Part shown: one piece after another, positions 1-8,310 of the stretch
Layout: the number at the start of each line of letters is the position of its first letter
How positions within the stretch are numbered: the first letter of the stretch is position 1
Source of the DNA: an uncultured Selenomonadales bacterium
GTDB taxonomy: Bacteria; Bacillota; Negativicutes; Selenomonadales; Selenomonadaceae
DNA length: 19,448 nt
Direction: 5' to 3'
NCBI GenBank assembly: GCA_937901445.1
Contig: CALDHY010000084.1
Coordinates: 1 to 19,448, forward strand
Translations under genes and position numbers: made by a program
The notes under the pieces: model-generated
What the model was told of the DNA's origin: nothing
The model's database searches: none
What the model saw: the letters and a program-made list of their open reading frames with translations, nothing else

Positions 1-71
1 TCAGCCCAGAAATTTTCAACTTCTTTTTCTCGGCTTGCAAAGTCTAAATTAGTATCAACTTTTTTGTACAA
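1..71 (-). CDS. ileS: Isoleucyl-tRNA synthetase, N-terminal fragment (cut by window edge)
   Basis: Only the first 23 complete codons are in the window. Read on the minus strand they begin MYKKVDTNLDFASREKE and continue to an FW pair, which resembles the N-terminus of the IleS type found in clostridia (consensus like MYKKVDTSLNFVEREKEVLKFW). That enzyme charges tRNA-Ile in the cytoplasm. The start is a TTG at 69-71, chosen because a perfect GGAGG lies at 80-84, eight bases upstream, and the family similarity begins exactly there. The gene diverges from the RTX gene at 240. No T-box leader motif is visible in the 168-base gap. The call rests on a short peptide, so the family is likely but the subtype is tentative. 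Confidence 0.62.
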   Translation of the reverse strand, partial: MYKKVDTNLDFASREKEVENFWA

Positions 72-108
72 AATTATAACCTCCAATAAAAAAATTCAAG
101 CGGCAATT

Positions 109-137
109 ATTATAACAGGTTTAAAAAATTTTGGAAA
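109..137 (-). promoter_or_regulatory. Probable ileS promoter
   Basis: On the minus strand there is a perfect TATAAT (109-114) preceded by TG-T, with a weak -35 TTTCCA (132-137) at 17 bp. It is placed correctly for ileS, about 25 bases before the ribosome-binding site. The -35 matches only four of six consensus bases. Confidence 0.4.
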
Positions 138-160
138 TAAAAATAATTTGGATTCAGTAC

Positions 161-192
161 TTGACACCCTAAAATCGGGGGGGGGGTATAAT
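161..192 (+). promoter_or_regulatory. Promoter of the RTX gene with G-tract spacer
   Basis: A perfect -35 TTGACA (161-166) and a perfect -10 TATAAT (187-192) are separated by 20 bp, three more than the sigma-A/sigma-70 optimum of 17. The last ten spacer bases (177-186) are all G. Losing two or three G would give an 18 or 17 bp spacer, so expression of the downstream surface-type gene could change with tract length. The closest known parallel is the Neisseria porA promoter. The promoter motifs are direct observation; phase variation is inference. Confidence 0.65.
177..186 (+). repeat. Homopolymeric G10 tract
   Basis: Ten consecutive G immediately upstream of the -10 hexamer of the RTX gene, in otherwise AT-rich DNA. 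Homopolymeric G tracts of this length are prone to slippage during replication. The assembled count may also be a consensus of mixed lengths or a sequencing error. Confidence 0.9.
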
Positions 193-239
193 ATACTGAA
201 ATAGTTTAATTTTTTATTTTATGAAAGGAAGTTTTGTAA

Positions 240-3179
240 ATGGCTGTTAAATCTCCAACGTTGCTGTATGACAGTGACAACATATTAAAGGCAACGTCTG
301 TACTTGTGACTTCAAGCTACGGGAACAAGTTGCAGGCTTCCAATTACAGCAAAAGTGTTGCAAACATTGACGCTTCCGAGCGTACAAAGAATATTAAAAT
401 TACCGGCAATGACAAAAACAATTCAATTATTGGCGGCGCGGGTAATGATACGCTTGACGGCGGCAAGGGCAATGATACTTTAACAGGCGGCGCGGGCGCA
501 GATGTTTTTATTTATTCTTCCGATAATGACATTATTACAGATTATACAGCCGGTGAAGATACGATAAAAATTTCCGGCGGTTCAATCAGCGGATATTCTG
601 TCAGCGGCGATGACGTTATTTTGACAGTTGGCACAGGCAGTTTAAAAATTCAAGGCGGCAACAATGACGCAATAACTATCAAAGATTCTAAAAATAAAGT
701 TTCAGTTTATCAAGACGGTTTGATTTATAATAACGCCAACATTGAAAAGGCAACGGGCGTTACAATTTCTTCAAATTACGAAAACGAAAATCTTGTGGCA
801 GATACTGCGATAATTACGCTTGATGCCTCGACTCGTACAAAGGCTGTTGATATTGAAGGCAACAAGAAAAATAATAAAATCTTGGGCGGCAACGGTAATG
901 ATATTTTGAGTGGCGGCACTGGCAATGACACATTAACCGGCGGCAAGGGCAAAGATACTTTTGTTTATGAAAGTGGAAATGACGTTATCACAGATTATAC
1001 CGAAAATGAAGACACAATATCACTTAGCGCGGGCGTTGAAATTGTAAATTATTCTGTAAGCGGCAAAGATTTAACCGTAAAAACTAATACTAAAGGCAGT
1101 ATCAAGATTAAAAATGGCAAAACTCAAACTGTTAAATTTTCAGATGGAACTAATTCTGCGATTTATCAAAACGGCTTAATTTATGATGGCACTGATACTT
1201 CAAAATCTAAAACAGTATCAATAACTTCAAATTACGGTAAAGAGTTTGAAAACGCCGGATCAAGTGTTGTAAGTCTTGATGCTTCAACAAGAAACGCGGC
1301 AATAAAAATTACCGGCAACAGTAAAGACAATCACATAACCGGCAGTAATAAAAACGATACAATTACCGGCGGCGCAGGTAAAAATACGATTAACGGCAGC
1401 GCGGGTAATGACGTTTTAATTGGCGGCACAGGCAAAAATATTTATTTGTATGCAAACGGCGACGGCAAAGATACAATTCAAAATTATTCTGCAGGCAGTG
1501 ATTCAATTTCTTTAGCCGGTGATTATGAAGTCAGCTATTCAGCAGATAAAAAAGGCAACGCTACTTTTAAGATCGGCAAAGGCAGTATAACTTTGAAGGA
1601 TGGAGCAGATTCTTCAGTTACAATCGTTGGAGCGAACGGCGAGGCGAGCATTGGTATTCATGGAAGTTTCTTTGCAGTAAAAGATATTCCTGATATTAAA
1701 GTAGTTGAAGTTACATTACCTCCTGTTACACTTCCTGCAGAGACGGTTACAGTTTATGAAACAGTTACCATTCATGATACAGTTGAAGTACCGGTTACTG
1801 TTACAGTTCCCGGTGAAAATGAAACTGTCACGGTTTATGGTAGCGGCGAAAGTATCAAAGGCACTTCAGCGGCTGAAACTCTTTATGGCACGGCTGGCAA
1901 CGATACATTTACAGGCGGCGCAGGGGCAGATGTTTTCATTTACGAAGGTGGCTTTGACATTATTGAAGATTACGGCACAGGAAAGGATATAATTTCTATT
2001 GGCTCCAATTCAGTCAGTAATTACGGTGTTATTGGCAATGACGGGATTTTCTTTGTCGGTGGCGGCGCGTTGAAACTTACCGGTGCAAAAGATAAAAAAG
2101 TTACTTTGATTAGCAGCGGTAAAGAAACTGAATATGATTTAACCAATACTTCGACTAATCCTACTGTTCCTGCCGGTAAAACAGTTACTTTAAAATCAAG
2201 TTACGAGGGTGATTTCAGTTTAACTGCGTACAACTCCACACTTAGCGCAAATGAAACTGTCAGCAATGTTGATGCCTCAAACGTCAGGAACGAAATTAAT
2301 ATTTACGGTGACTATAACGACAATATCATTTATTTCGGTAACAGTTATGACGGTTCCAGTAAATTTTATTACAAAAAAGGCGACGGTAACGACACTATTT
2401 ACAATTTCCAAACGGGCGATGAACTTCAACTTTATACATGGGAGCAACAAGTCAAAGATATTTCACTTAGTGGCAAAGATATAATTGTAAATTTGAAAAC
2501 CGGCAACACCATAACTTTAAAAGACGTACAGAAACAAAAAATTTTCATTGATGATTGGGGTAGCGACAAATACTCGGGGTACATGGCAAATTTGACAATG
2601 TCAGGAAAATCTGTAACGTTAAACAGTGATTATACCGGCGATTTTAAATCTGAATGGTACGACGCAACGCCAACAACTATTGACGCTTCACAGGTTACAG
2701 GGGACGTTGACATTTACGGCAGTACAGGTAATGATACGATTTATGCCGGTAAGAATTACAATGGCAGTACTAAAATTTATTACAAGAAAGGTGACGGTAA
2801 CGACACGATTTACAATATTCTCGATAATGACGAGATTCATCTTGAAGATTGTGAGGCAAAAAGTGTTTCTGTCAATGGCAATGACGTCGTTATTACTATT
2901 CAAAATACCAATGAAACTATCACTCTCAAAGATGGCACCGGCAAACATATTTGGATAAGCGGGCAAGATTGGCAAACTTACACCTCCGGTACTTCTGCGC
3001 GAGTGGCTGAAGAAAATATTTGGTTCCTTGAGGATGATAATAATTTTGTTGGCGGCAATATCAATTTTGATTCACTTATTAAAAATAATTCGCCTGCCAA
3101 TTTAAATCCTGTTGAAACTGAAAATATTTTCGCGCAAGATAATTCTTTCATTGCTTACAATTCTGAACAAAAAAAATAG
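240..3179 (+). CDS. Large RTX-like calcium-binding repeat protein, probably type I secreted
   Basis: A 979-residue protein with no Sec signal peptide. It contains glycine/aspartate nonapeptides of the RTX type (GGxGNDxLx), expected to bind calcium in a beta-roll, at about residues 65-92, 216-243, 368-404 and 550-568. The protein is modular. Three similar units of about 152 residues start near 8, 161 and 313 (motifs LIY, DAST-R, RTX block, ITDY). A Val/Thr/Pro-rich stalk covers about 488-533. A fourth, shorter RTX unit follows, then two closely related units near 647 and 790 sharing the motif YYKKGDGNDTIYN. The C-terminal 60 residues are acidic and hydrophobic (VAEENIWF, NFDSLI), as expected for an uncleaved type I secretion signal. 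The start has AAAGGAA nine bases upstream. No enzymatic domain is recognised, so a surface, S-layer-like or adhesive role is inferred. No ABC exporter is in the window. The gene converges with csaB, 15 bases away, with no terminator between. Confidence 0.8.
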   Translation: MAVKSPTLLYDSDNILKATSVLVTSSYGNKLQASNYSKSVANIDASERTKNIKITGNDKNNSIIGGAGNDTLDGGKGNDTLTGGAGADVFIYSSDNDIITDYTAGEDTIKISGGSISGYSVSGDDVILTVGTGSLKIQGGNNDAITIKDSKNKVSVYQDGLIYNNANIEKATGVTISSNYENENLVADTAIITLDASTRTKAVDIEGNKKNNKILGGNGNDILSGGTGNDTLTGGKGKDTFVYESGNDVITDYTENEDTISLSAGVEIVNYSVSGKDLTVKTNTKGSIKIKNGKTQTVKFSDGTNSAIYQNGLIYDGTDTSKSKTVSITSNYGKEFENAGSSVVSLDASTRNAAIKITGNSKDNHITGSNKNDTITGGAGKNTINGSAGNDVLIGGTGKNIYLYANGDGKDTIQNYSAGSDSISLAGDYEVSYSADKKGNATFKIGKGSITLKDGADSSVTIVGANGEASIGIHGSFFAVKDIPDIKVVEVTLPPVTLPAETVTVYETVTIHDTVEVPVTVTVPGENETVTVYGSGESIKGTSAAETLYGTAGNDTFTGGAGADVFIYEGGFDIIEDYGTGKDIISIGSNSVSNYGVIGNDGIFFVGGGALKLTGAKDKKVTLISSGKETEYDLTNTSTNPTVPAGKTVTLKSSYEGDFSLTAYNSTLSANETVSNVDASNVRNEINIYGDYNDNIIYFGNSYDGSSKFYYKKGDGNDTIYNFQTGDELQLYTWEQQVKDISLSGKDIIVNLKTGNTITLKDVQKQKIFIDDWGSDKYSGYMANLTMSGKSVTLNSDYTGDFKSEWYDATPTTIDASQVTGDVDIYGSTGNDTIYAGKNYNGSTKIYYKKGDGNDTIYNILDNDEIHLEDCEAKSVSVNGNDVVITIQNTNETITLKDGTGKHIWISGQDWQTYTSGTSARVAEENIWFLEDDNNFVGGNINFDSLIKNNSPANLNPVETENIFAQDNSFIAYNSEQKK

Positions 3180-3194
3180 GCGGTTTACACTACC

Positions 3195-4274
3195 TTAACT
3201 TTTCAAAAGTTCAATCGCAAGCCGCGCATTTTGTAACGCAAGCTCGCGCAGATTTTTTAATAATGACTCGTCGTGAAAATTTTTTGCGTCGAGTTTTTTT
3301 ATTGTGGCGTCGAAAATTTTTTCAGCCGTAACTTCAGACAAATTGCCGAGCGGTTTTTCGCCGATTGAATCAAGAAACCTTTCAATTTTCGGATCGTAGG
3401 AAATACCGAGCATTGGAACGCTCATAACGCCCGCAAAAATCAGCGCGTGAAGTCTGATACTGATTAAAACGTTTGTACAGCCGACCAAGCTTAAAAGTTC
3501 ACCGGTTGTAAATTCTTCTTCCAAAACAATGGCGGGATTTTTCATAGTTTCGGCGATAGATTTTGCCGCGTCAATATCTGCCGGAAATTGCATTGGAATA
3601 AAAATAATTTCGGCGTCAATTTCTTCAACAAGTTTATCGAGAGCCTGCGCGAGTGCATTTTGGCAATTCTGCCAATTAATCCAGCGTCGAACAGATACGC
3701 CGATAATTTTTTTGTCAGGTTTAATGTTGTAGTTTGAAAGAATTTTTTTGCCGAATTCAAGCGGCACCGGTTTAATCGCAAGCACGGGGTCAGCAGTACA
3801 GAAAATTTGCGGGCGAGTGATTTTCAAATTTTTTAATTCTTCAAGGGAGCCATGATCTCTAACCGTGATTAAGTCGACGCGGTTTACAATCCAATTCATA
3901 AGTTTTTGCGCCAAAGTTCCACGAATTGGACCAATTCCTTGAGCATACAGCATAACCTTTCGCCCAAAAAATTTCGCCAAAAAAATAATCCCCAAATAAT
4001 AGTACAATGAACGGCGGCTTGTAACATTTTGTAAAAGACTGCCGCCGCCGCTAATCAGTAAATCTGCCGCAAGAATTTTTTTTATTATCGAAAAAATATC
4101 CAGCCACTTTACGGCGTCAACTTTATGGCGTTTTTTTGTGTATTCGGGATTCAGTGAAATTACAGTTGCAGAAATTTCGTTGTCCATTTCGCGCAGGACT
4201 TCGAGCATTGCCGCCAACATTGCCTCATCGCCGCCGTTTTTTGAACCGTAGTAGCCGGAAATTAAAATATTCAT
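3195..4274 (-). CDS. csaB: Polysaccharide pyruvyl transferase CsaB
   Basis: 359 residues, typical for the CsaB family. The protein opens with ISGYYGSKNGGDEAML, the glycine-rich loop of these enzymes, followed by LLISGGGSLLQ near residue 95, LYAQGIGPIRG near 115 and a C-terminal ISIRLHALIFA, as in other pyruvyltransferases. CsaB adds ketal-linked pyruvate to a cell-wall polymer using phosphoenolpyruvate; in Gram-positive bacteria this modified polymer anchors SLH-domain proteins. In Negativicutes the gene commonly lies beside DUF5693 and DUF2993 genes, as here. The ATG start fits the family, although the nearest AAGGAG (4291-4296) is 16 bases upstream, which is longer than usual. It is the last gene of the minus-strand run, separated from DUF5693 by 134 bases carrying a dispersed repeat. 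Confidence 0.9.
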   Translation of the reverse strand: MNILISGYYGSKNGGDEAMLAAMLEVLREMDNEISATVISLNPEYTKKRHKVDAVKWLDIFSIIKKILAADLLISGGGSLLQNVTSRRSLYYYLGIIFLAKFFGRKVMLYAQGIGPIRGTLAQKLMNWIVNRVDLITVRDHGSLEELKNLKITRPQIFCTADPVLAIKPVPLEFGKKILSNYNIKPDKKIIGVSVRRWINWQNCQNALAQALDKLVEEIDAEIIFIPMQFPADIDAAKSIAETMKNPAIVLEEEFTTGELLSLVGCTNVLISIRLHALIFAGVMSVPMLGISYDPKIERFLDSIGEKPLGNLSEVTAEKIFDATIKKLDAKNFHDESLLKNLRELALQNARLAIELLKS

Positions 4275-4302
4275 TGCGACTTTGATTTTTCTCCTTTTCT
4301 TA

Positions 4303-4385
4303 TATTAAATTTTTTTATTTTTTAAATGTACTTTCTTTTTCAAAAGTGAAAATCGATGACGGGCTTTTCATTACAATCTTGTATT
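4303..4385 (-). repeat. Dispersed AT-rich repeat, copy A (upstream of csaB)
   Basis: About 40 bases at 4304-4344 match 8312-8350 almost base for base (core AAAGAAAGTAYATTTAAA on the minus strand), and both copies have CATTACAA further from the gene (4370-4377 and 8386-8393). Both lie just upstream of a minus-strand gene in the same orientation. In both copies one frame gives a similar C-terminal peptide ending KKKV-(H/Y)-L-x-NKKI and a stop. Confidence 0.55.
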
Positions 4386-4408
4386 CATTTGTAAATATTC
4401 TTTAGGCT

Positions 4409-6460
4409 TTATTCCTTAGCCCTTAAATTCGTTGCAAAATTTAAAAATAAAACCAACACTGCGCCTATCAACGCGCCCGGTAAAACTCCGTCAATTCCAC
4501 GCATAAACGACATAAATATTGGCGTGCGCATATGTGCAAAAGTTTCTACCATTGAACTTTGCCCGATTGTTGCCACGATTGTTAAAACGAAACAAATTGA
4601 TTTAGGGAATTTTTGCAGGAACGCCGCCATTGCCATTACAAACGCCGGATGTCCTATGAAAATTTCCTTTGAGCGCGGGCGAGCGTAAAACAAACTTTCC
4701 AACATTGCACGAATTTTTATTTCTGCGCCGGAAACAGGCATTCCCGCCGTATGTCCGCTCCTTGCGATTAAAACCACAAACGCCAACAATACAAACACGC
4801 CCGCCAATAAATATTTTACTGTGACGTTCATATTTAAAATTGCTTTAAACTGTTCAATCGCCGAAATATTTTTCTGTACTTCGTCAACAATGTTAAACCG
4901 CTGTAAAAATGCAACCGCCACCAAAATTAACGGCAGTACAAAGGTTAATTTTATCCCTCTGAAAATTTCAAACTCCAGAAAATATCTTACGTCAGATAAC
5001 GCGCCCGACAAATACGCCGCGCCTATCATTGACAGCGCACTTGTTATAAAAAGCGATACTACCGCAACTAAAATTATTTGCAGGGTTGAAATTTCTTCAG
5101 TTTCAAATTGCGATTTCAGGCGGGCGAATCTGAATCTGTCAAGTTGCCAAATGACAGCCAGCGCAGGAAATAAATTCGCGCTCAAAAACGCCGCCAAAAG
5201 TCTAACTTTGCCGCCCGCGCCCATTAAAATTGGAACTGCCGCAATTACTGCCAAAACTGCAAAAAGTATCAGCTGAAATTTTTTATTGGCGTTGACGCGG
5301 TACGAAATTAGAGACAAATATAAAACCGCTGCCGCCGCCACGCCCATTACTACAAGCGCACGCAAAATTCGACTCGGAAAATAATTGTCGAAAGTATCAG
5401 CCACGCCGAATGTAAAGCCCCTTGACTTTATTTTTTCGGCAGTTTCACGCACATACAATAAATTTGTTTCAAGCAAAGATAAACCGAGTACAGGTTTATC
5501 ATACGTGCGCAAAAGATTAATTCTGATATTGCGTTCGTGGTCGGTTGTTGCCCAACGATTTACCGCCGTTTCAATCAAAAGTTTTGGTTGTTCGTCTTTT
5601 GGAATTGCATACAGGCGGGCAATTTCATTGTAGCCGAGTTTTTCGGCAAGTTCAAACATTCCAATTTGATTATAAAATTGCAGTTGGCTTGTATGTTCAA
5701 TCATTCCGAAAACATAGCCGCGCTTTTTAAATTCTTCCGCCGTTATGTCAATGTGATTAGGCGCGCCCAAAATTTCCGGTCCGTCGAAAACAATTTCTGA
5801 AATTGGGTAGCCGTCCAGTTTTTCAAAGACAGCTTTAATTTGTTCAGGCGTACATTGATAAAAATTTTTGGGGCGTGCAAGGATTGTAAAGCCGGCTTTT
5901 TTTGCAATGTCCAGTTCTTCAGTGTCAAATCCGAGCGGCGCACTCATAAACGCGCCGAATTGTGCCTTGACTTCCAAAACTTCAATATCGCCAATGGCAA
6001 AAGATTTTACGCGGTCTTCGCCGTAACGTAAAAATAAATCTTTTTTCGCCGCGTTGTAACTTTCAAGTGTTCGACCGACAATATAAACTCTTGTTGCGTC
6101 AATCGCTCCAATTTCAACTGCTTGCCGCCAAAGTTGACTGTTGAGGGAGCCGCCGTGATAATCCGTGATAATATCCGCGCCGTAAATTGCAATAACTTTA
6201 CCTGCGCGAGTAAGCTTTTCAAAAGTTGTATCGTAAATTGCAAGGGAAGTTATTCCGGCGGCTTTGAACTTGCGCAAAACTTCTTGAAAGTCTAAGCCTT
6301 CCCGTTCAGACAAATTTTTCAAGCTGTCAAAATCCATTGCCATATCAACTTGTTTGTTATGAATTTCGACGGCGTGTCTTTGCCCCGCAATTACCAACGC
6401 CGCAATTAAACCGACAGCTATTGCCAAAAGTAAAATTTTGTTATAGAAAAATTTTTTCAT
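4409..6460 (-). CDS. DUF5693 family multi-pass membrane protein
   Basis: 683 residues. An N-terminal hydrophobic segment (about residues 7-26) anchors a large soluble region of about 340 residues, probably outside the cytoplasmic membrane. From about residue 369 to the end there are roughly eight or more hydrophobic segments (for example ALVVMGVAAAAVLYLSLISY and TVKYLLAGVFVLLAFVVLIA). The layout and the location between DUF2993 and csaB match DUF5693 proteins of Negativicutes. The family's function is unknown to me; the association with csaB suggests cell-envelope assembly, which is inference. The start lies two bases after the DUF2993 stop, so translation is probably coupled; no strong ribosome-binding site is visible. 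Confidence 0.75.
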   Translation of the reverse strand: MKKFFYNKILLLAIAVGLIAALVIAGQRHAVEIHNKQVDMAMDFDSLKNLSEREGLDFQEVLRKFKAAGITSLAIYDTTFEKLTRAGKVIAIYGADIITDYHGGSLNSQLWRQAVEIGAIDATRVYIVGRTLESYNAAKKDLFLRYGEDRVKSFAIGDIEVLEVKAQFGAFMSAPLGFDTEELDIAKKAGFTILARPKNFYQCTPEQIKAVFEKLDGYPISEIVFDGPEILGAPNHIDITAEEFKKRGYVFGMIEHTSQLQFYNQIGMFELAEKLGYNEIARLYAIPKDEQPKLLIETAVNRWATTDHERNIRINLLRTYDKPVLGLSLLETNLLYVRETAEKIKSRGFTFGVADTFDNYFPSRILRALVVMGVAAAAVLYLSLISYRVNANKKFQLILFAVLAVIAAVPILMGAGGKVRLLAAFLSANLFPALAVIWQLDRFRFARLKSQFETEEISTLQIILVAVVSLFITSALSMIGAAYLSGALSDVRYFLEFEIFRGIKLTFVLPLILVAVAFLQRFNIVDEVQKNISAIEQFKAILNMNVTVKYLLAGVFVLLAFVVLIARSGHTAGMPVSGAEIKIRAMLESLFYARPRSKEIFIGHPAFVMAMAAFLQKFPKSICFVLTIVATIGQSSMVETFAHMRTPIFMSFMRGIDGVLPGALIGAVLVLFLNFATNLRAKE

Positions 6461-6462
6461 TT

Positions 6463-7179
6463 TTACTGTACCGCCGTTACTGCAGTAATTACCGCCTCTC
6501 CCTCGCGCAGTTCAACAGAATCAAATTTCAGACCGAGCGGCAAATTTGCGCTGTCCAAAACTTTTATATCAGTCAAAAAAGTATCAATGTTGACGCGGCT
6601 AAGAATTGAGTTGCTGTTTAAGCGCGTCATATGAAAGTAAACATCGCCGCCGTTGACAAGAAAAGTACCGGCTATATCAAGGTCAACTTTCCTGCCCAAA
6701 AACTTAACTCTTGCAGAGGCGGTCGCGCCGTTGGGCGTAATTGCAACTTGCGTATTTTCAAAATTGCTGTCCTTGTTGGCGATAAAATTTTTTATTTCTT
6801 CATCTGTAACAACGCCGCGCAATTCGATTTTATTTGCGTGTTTGAAAATTCTTTGAGTGCGTTCATTAGCCGTTAAATTTTTGCTGGGAAAAAGCAACTC
6901 TAAAATGTCAAGGCGGATTTTTTCGCCGTCAAGCGTTACATTTTTAAAGTTAATTTCGCCTATACGTCCGGCGGCGGCAGTTGCGTGTACCCTGTCAATT
7001 TCGCCGAGTGCAATTCTGAAATTTGGGCTTGAACTCAACGAAACGTCCACTTCATTTGCTGAAGTCGAATTTACAACTTGTTCCTTTAGGATTGTTTCAA
7101 CCGTGCTTGGCAAGATAAATTGTAAAATCAAGCAAAGTACAATTAACAGAATCCCGATAATTGCCAAAAATTTTTTCAT
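6463..7179 (-). CDS. DUF2993 (LmeA-like) envelope protein
   Basis: 238 residues from the ATG at 7177-7179. A TTG six bases further upstream is open but only two bases from AAGGAG (7188-7193); the ATG is eight bases away and preferred. The N-terminus is a signal peptide or anchor (MKKFLAIIGILLIVLCLILQ). The rest is soluble and beta-rich, with a phrase like IGEINFKNVTLDGEKIRLDI, as in DUF2993 proteins, a family that includes phospholipid-binding LmeA of mycobacteria. It is likely exported and facing the periplasm. Its ribosome-binding site overlaps the prfB stop codon and it ends two bases before DUF5693, so the three genes form one operon. Binding of lipid here is inferred from the family. Confidence 0.75.
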   Translation of the reverse strand: MKKFLAIIGILLIVLCLILQFILPSTVETILKEQVVNSTSANEVDVSLSSSPNFRIALGEIDRVHATAAAGRIGEINFKNVTLDGEKIRLDILELLFPSKNLTANERTQRIFKHANKIELRGVVTDEEIKNFIANKDSNFENTQVAITPNGATASARVKFLGRKVDLDIAGTFLVNGGDVYFHMTRLNSNSILSRVNIDTFLTDIKVLDSANLPLGLKFDSVELREGEAVITAVTAVQ

Positions 7180-7191
7180 TTTCAAAACTCC

Positions 7192-8299
7192 TTAAACTGC
7201 AACATTGGCACGCATTGCAAGGAACGCCCTAATAAAATTATCCAATTCGCCGTCCATAACCGCCTGAACATTGCCGGTTTCTTCGCCGGTACGTAAATCT
7301 TTAACCATTGTATAAGGCTGGAAAACGTACGAGCGAATTTGACTGCCCCACTCAATTTTCATTCTGTCGCCTTCAAGTTTAGCGCGTTCCTCTTCCTTTT
7401 TCTCAAGTTCAAGTTCAAAAAGTTTTGCGCGGAGCATTTTTAAACATTGTTCACGGTTTTGAATTTGGGAGCGTTCGTTTTGACATTGCACGACAATACC
7501 CGTTGGAATGTGCGTCATTCGTACAGCGGAGGAAGTTTTGTTAATGTGCTGCCCGCCCGCGCCGCTTGCCCTGTATGTGTCAACGCGCACATCTGCCATA
7601 TTTATTGGAACTTCAACGGCGTCATCAATTTCCGGCATAATATCGCAAGCTGAAAAGGAAGTGTGGCGCCTTGCATTGGAATCGAAGGGCGAAATTCTTA
7701 CAAGGCGATGAATACCCTTTTCAGATTTTAAAAAGCCGTAAGCGTTATAACCTTTGATAAAAAGCGTGACAGATTTAACGCCCGCTTCATCGCCCGGCAA
7801 AATATCAGCAGTTTCAACGGTAAAGCCGTGACGCTCCGCCCAACGCACGTACATTCTTAAAAGCATTTGCGTCCAATCTTGAGCCTCCGTGCCGCCCGCG
7901 CCTGCGTGCAAAGTCAAAATTGCGTTATTTGCGTCGTACGGTTCACTCAATAAAATTTCAAGGCGTAAACTTTCAAGCCCGGCTTTTATGGTTTCAATTT
8001 CGGCGGCAATGTCAGTTTCCTGTGAATCGTCGTTTTCTTCCATTGCCAATTCTAAAAGTGTTTGCGCGTCTTCATATTTCGACAAAAGATTTTTATAGGC
8101 GTCAACGCCGGATTTTATCCCGTTCAATTCTTGAGTAATTTGCTGGGCGGCGTCGGGGTTATCCCAAAAAGTCGGCGCGCCCATTTTGTATTCCAACTCG
8201 GCTATTTTTTCTTCCTTGTTGGCGATGTCAAAGTGAATTCCCCATTTCATTCAGCTTTTCGCGCAGTGCTGTTAATTCTATTTTTCTGTCTTCAAGCAT
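7192..8299 (-). CDS. prfB: Peptide chain release factor 2, made by programmed +1 frameshift
   Basis: RF2 reads UGA and UAA stop codons and releases the finished protein. Translation starts at the ATG at 8297-8299 (MLEDRKIELTALREKLNEMG) and reaches CTT-TGA at codons 23-24. A +1 slip at CTT skips one T and continues with GAC into the main frame, giving 368 residues. The product has the RF2 tripeptide SPF in ISPFDSNARR and the catalytic GGQ loop in RASGAGGQHINKTSSAVR. The apparent methionine start at 8250 (MKWGIHF) is an artefact of the second frame. A ribosome-binding site AGGAAG lies at about 8307-8312. RF2 recognises UGA, so the frameshift forms an autoregulatory loop. A gap of 12 bases separates it from DUF2993. 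Confidence 0.95.
8227..8243 (-). promoter_or_regulatory. prfB +1 programmed frameshift site
   Basis: The minus strand reads CTTTGAC (8227-8233), the universal RF2 slip sequence: CTT in the P site and an in-frame TGA followed by C. A GGGG run (8240-8243) is the only Shine-Dalgarno-like element. It lies six bases from CTT, whereas the E. coli element is three bases away. Confidence 0.93.
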
Positions 8300-8310
8300 T
8301 TAATCACTTC

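Noticed and set aside
72..239. T-box leader upstream of ileS
   Set aside because: No GGTGG...CCGCG antiterminator motif on the minus strand, and the gap is short and AT-rich.
3197..3211. Perfect palindrome AACTTTTCAAAAGTT at the csaB end as a terminator
   Set aside because: It has a one-base centre and cannot form a hairpin with a normal loop; there is no following T-run.
7192..8250. prfB starting at the methionine at 8250 (MKWGIHF)
   Set aside because: The true start is at 8299 in another frame, joined by the CTTTGAC frameshift. MKWGIHF is read from the wrong frame and has no ribosome-binding site of its own.
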